Shown here piece by piece: positions 33,634-35,377 of a stretch of 35,377 nt of DNA. The position numbers were made by a program, and so were the translations under genes. Where the stretch lies: contig NZ_SDPN01000042.1 in the NCBI RefSeq assembly GCF_004134825.1, positions 1-35,377 of the forward strand, given 5' to 3'. Under the pieces are notes generated by a model that was not told where the DNA came from, searched no databases, and saw only the letters and a program-made list of their open reading frames with translations. Position 1 is the stretch's first letter, and each line of letters begins with the position of its first letter. This DNA is from Agromyces albus. Lineage in GTDB: Bacteria; Actinomycetota; Actinomycetes; Actinomycetales; Microbacteriaceae.

Positions 33634-34323
33634 TCACAGCAACCGCCGCGCGCTCGCCCACGCCGTCAACTCGTGCCGCGACGACAGCTGCAGCTTCCGG
33701 AGCACGGCCGACACGTGCGACTCCACGGTCTTCGTCGAGATGAAGAGCTCGGCGGCGACCTCCTTGTAGGAGTAGCCGCGGGCGATGAGGCGCATGACCT
33801 CCTGCTCCCGCGCGGAGAGCCGGTCGAGCTCGTCGCTCGCCGATGCCGTCTCGCCGACCGCGGCGCCGAACGCGTCGAGCACGAAGCCGGCGAGCTTCGG
33901 CGAGAACACCGCGTCACCTCCGGCGACCGCGTGCACGGCGCGGCTGACGTCGCCGCCCGACGAGCCCTTCGTGATGTAGCCGCGAGCACCGGCACGGATG
34001 ACGCCGACGACGTCTTCGGCCTTGTCGGAGACGCTCAACGCGAGGAAGCGGGTGCCGGGCACGGCCGGCGCAGCGCGACGGATCACCTCGGAGCCGCCCG
34101 ACGCGCCGGCTAGTAAGCCGACCCCGGGCAGGTGCACGTCGAGGAGCACCACGTCGGGTGCGGCATCCGTCACCGCCAAAACCGCGGACTCGACGTCGTG
34201 CGCCTCGCCCACGACGAGGATCGCCGGATCGAGGTCTGCCTTCAGGCCCGAGCGGAAGATCGAGTGGTCGTCGACGATGACGACCCGCACGCGCGTCTCG
34301 GCCGGGTCATCCGGGTCATCCAC
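33634..34323 (-). CDS. Response regulator, NarL/LuxR family
   Basis: 229 residues from GTG 34323, with GGAGG six nt upstream inside the kinase gene. The receiver has Asp18-Asp19, phospho-acceptor Asp62 in VVLLDVHLPG, Ser/Thr in LALSVSDKAED and Lys in GYITKGSS. The DNA-binding domain is LSAREQEVMRLIARGYSYKE...STKTVESHVSAVLRKL. It is translated in overlap (8 bp) with the upstream kinase, its evident partner. Convergent with the PAP2-kinase gene. Confidence 0.94.
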   Translation of the reverse strand: MDDPDDPAETRVRVVIVDDHSIFRSGLKADLDPAILVVGEAHDVESAVLAVTDAAPDVVLLDVHLPGVGLLAGASGGSEVIRRAAPAVPGTRFLALSVSDKAEDVVGVIRAGARGYITKGSSGGDVSRAVHAVAGGDAVFSPKLAGFVLDAFGAAVGETASASDELDRLSAREQEVMRLIARGYSYKEVAAELFISTKTVESHVSAVLRKLQLSSRHELTAWASARRLL

Positions 34324-35377
34324 GTGCCGCCTCCACTCGTTCGTCGGGGAACCGCAACCGTACCTCGGTGCCGACTCCGCCGGCGCCGCCGCGCACGCTC
34401 GCGGAGCCGCCGGCGCGGCGCATCCGGCCGATGATCGACTCGCGCACCCCGAGCCGGTCGCCCGGCACCTCGGCGAGCGCGAAGCCCGCCCCTCGGTCGC
34501 GCACGAACACCTCCACCGCCTCGGGCGTCGACTCGACGTACACCGACACCTCGCCGCCGGCGTGCCTGGCCGCGTTGAGCATCGCCTCGCGCGCGGCCGC
34601 CGCGAGGTCGCCGCTCGCGCCCTCGCGGGACTCCCCCACGACGACGACGTCGACGGTCACGGGATAGTCGATCTCGAGCGCCGCGGCGAAGTCACGCAGG
34701 TCGGTGCCGAGGTCGCTCTCGCGTGAGGTGTCTCCGGCGTAGAGCCAATCGCGCAGCTCCCGCTCCTGCGCCCGCGCGATGCGGGCGACCTCGCTCGTGG
34801 CGCCCGCGCGGTTCTGGATGAGCGCGAGCGTCTGCAGCACCGAGTCGTGCAGGTGCGCGGCGATCTCGCTGCGCTGCTCCTGGCGGATGCGTCGCGTGCG
34901 CTCCTCGGTGAGGTCGCGCCACTGCGCGATGAGGGTCGGCGCGTACACGAGCCCGATGCCGAGCACGGCGAGCAACGCCGCTCCGAACGTGGGCACGCGC
35001 CCCCAGCCCGACCCCGGGCTGAAGACGAGCTGGAGCGCCGTGACGCCGAGCAGCACCGTCGCCGCGAGGCGGATCGCGAGCTCGGTGCGTGGGCCGCGAT
35101 CCGGGTCGGGCCGATCCACGAACGTGGCCCAGGCACCGGCCGCCACGGCGAGCGCGATGCCCGCGATCGCCGGGCCGAACCACCACGTCGGCGTCACGGC
35201 GTCGGCGAAACGCCACTCGGTGTCGGCGACCCACACGCTCACGAGGCAGAGAGCGGATGCCGCGACGAGCAGCCACGCGACCGGCGCGCGCCGCACGGGG
35301 CGTGCCCGCTCCGCGTCGGCGGCCGGCGCCCACGGCGTGAGCGCCCAGAGCCAGCAGTAGAGGAGCAGCCCGGCGCC
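34316..35377 (-). CDS. PspC-type sensor histidine kinase (5' end beyond window edge)
   Basis: The frame is open to the right edge (353 residues to the stop). A GTG at 35296 would begin MRRAPVAW, but upstream codons read GAGLLLYCWLWALTPW, the end of a PspC membrane domain, so the true start is outside. After about four membrane spans comes the kinase helix EIAAHLHDSVLQTLALIQNRAG with its His, then the ATPase domain (AAREAMLNAARHAGG, VRDRGAGFAL, GVRESIIGRMRRAGG). It pairs with the overlapping response regulator. PspC kinases are thought to respond to envelope stress. Confidence 0.88.
   Translation of the reverse strand, partial: GAGLLLYCWLWALTPWAPAADAERARPVRRAPVAWLLVAASALCLVSVWVADTEWRFADAVTPTWWFGPAIAGIALAVAAGAWATFVDRPDPDRGPRTELAIRLAATVLLGVTALQLVFSPGSGWGRVPTFGAALLAVLGIGLVYAPTLIAQWRDLTEERTRRIRQEQRSEIAAHLHDSVLQTLALIQNRAGATSEVARIARAQERELRDWLYAGDTSRESDLGTDLRDFAAALEIDYPVTVDVVVVGESREGASGDLAAAAREAMLNAARHAGGEVSVYVESTPEAVEVFVRDRGAGFALAEVPGDRLGVRESIIGRMRRAGGSASVRGGAGGVGTEVRLRFPDERVEAARG

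Noticed and set aside
1..35377. CRISPR array, prophage or insertion sequence
   Set aside because: No regularly spaced direct repeats with unique spacers, no transposase, integrase or phage genes. The repeats present are palindromic intergenic elements without coding capacity.

Overview
The window is high-GC DNA (about 70% GC by eye, with strong G/C bias at third codon positions) from an actinobacterium. Gene content, the long acidic N-terminal extension on NusG, the many apparently leaderless genes and the repeat style fit the family Microbacteriaceae; an Agromyces-like genome is my best guess, but I cannot confirm the genus. It looks like ordinary chromosome. I found no transposase, integrase, phage gene or CRISPR array.

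Layout. 1-4157: a PucR-type regulator (cut by the left edge) diverges from a CoA-acylating (methyl)malonate-semialdehyde dehydrogenase and a class III aminotransferase, a set that reads as beta-alanine or related omega-amino acid catabolism. 4290-6432: a Tat-exported lipoprotein of the flavin amine oxidase superfamily whose usual C-terminal block lies at the N-terminus (a circular permutation), overlapping tail to tail with a Pr6Pr membrane protein. 6516-10000: a cystine-type ABC importer followed by a sulfide:quinone-oxidoreductase-like flavoprotein. 10235-14521: a small membrane protein, a family III CoA-transferase plus glutaryl-CoA dehydrogenase pair, and a divergent succinate-semialdehyde dehydrogenase. 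14598-17705: an exported metallophosphoesterase, an SPW-repeat membrane protein with a TetR regulator and a matching palindromic operator, a DUF1801 protein and an acylphosphatase.

17803-20609 holds the conserved secE-nusG-rplK-rplA block with tRNA-Trp upstream. 20830-23631 holds a dGTPase and an aspartate-type aminotransferase. 23715-25755 holds a CsbD stress protein and a divergent LysR (ArgP/LysG)-LysE exporter pair. 25911-27637 is a YCII/DGPF protein plus ECF42 sigma factor operon, with a promoter matching the ECF42 consensus as I recall it. 27727-31390 is an ABC-2 exporter co-transcribed with a two-component system. 31957-33540 is a PAP2 phosphatase-diacylglycerol kinase fusion behind a 566-bp, repeat-rich intergenic region. 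33634-35377 is a second two-component system whose kinase (PspC type) runs off the right edge.

The signals least explained by gene content are: (1) the permuted amine oxidase; (2) a family of palindromic intergenic repeats at five loci, made of about 48-bp units ending in CTACTCAACCACCGG; (3) a second, 56-bp hairpin element present twice, with arms and loop both conserved; (4) two tandem 69-bp units with inner palindromes upstream of the PAP2-kinase gene; (5) a strong excess of the heptamer GGATGCC/GGCATCC on both strands; and (6) at least eight genes with a TANNNT box 6-7 nt before the start codon.
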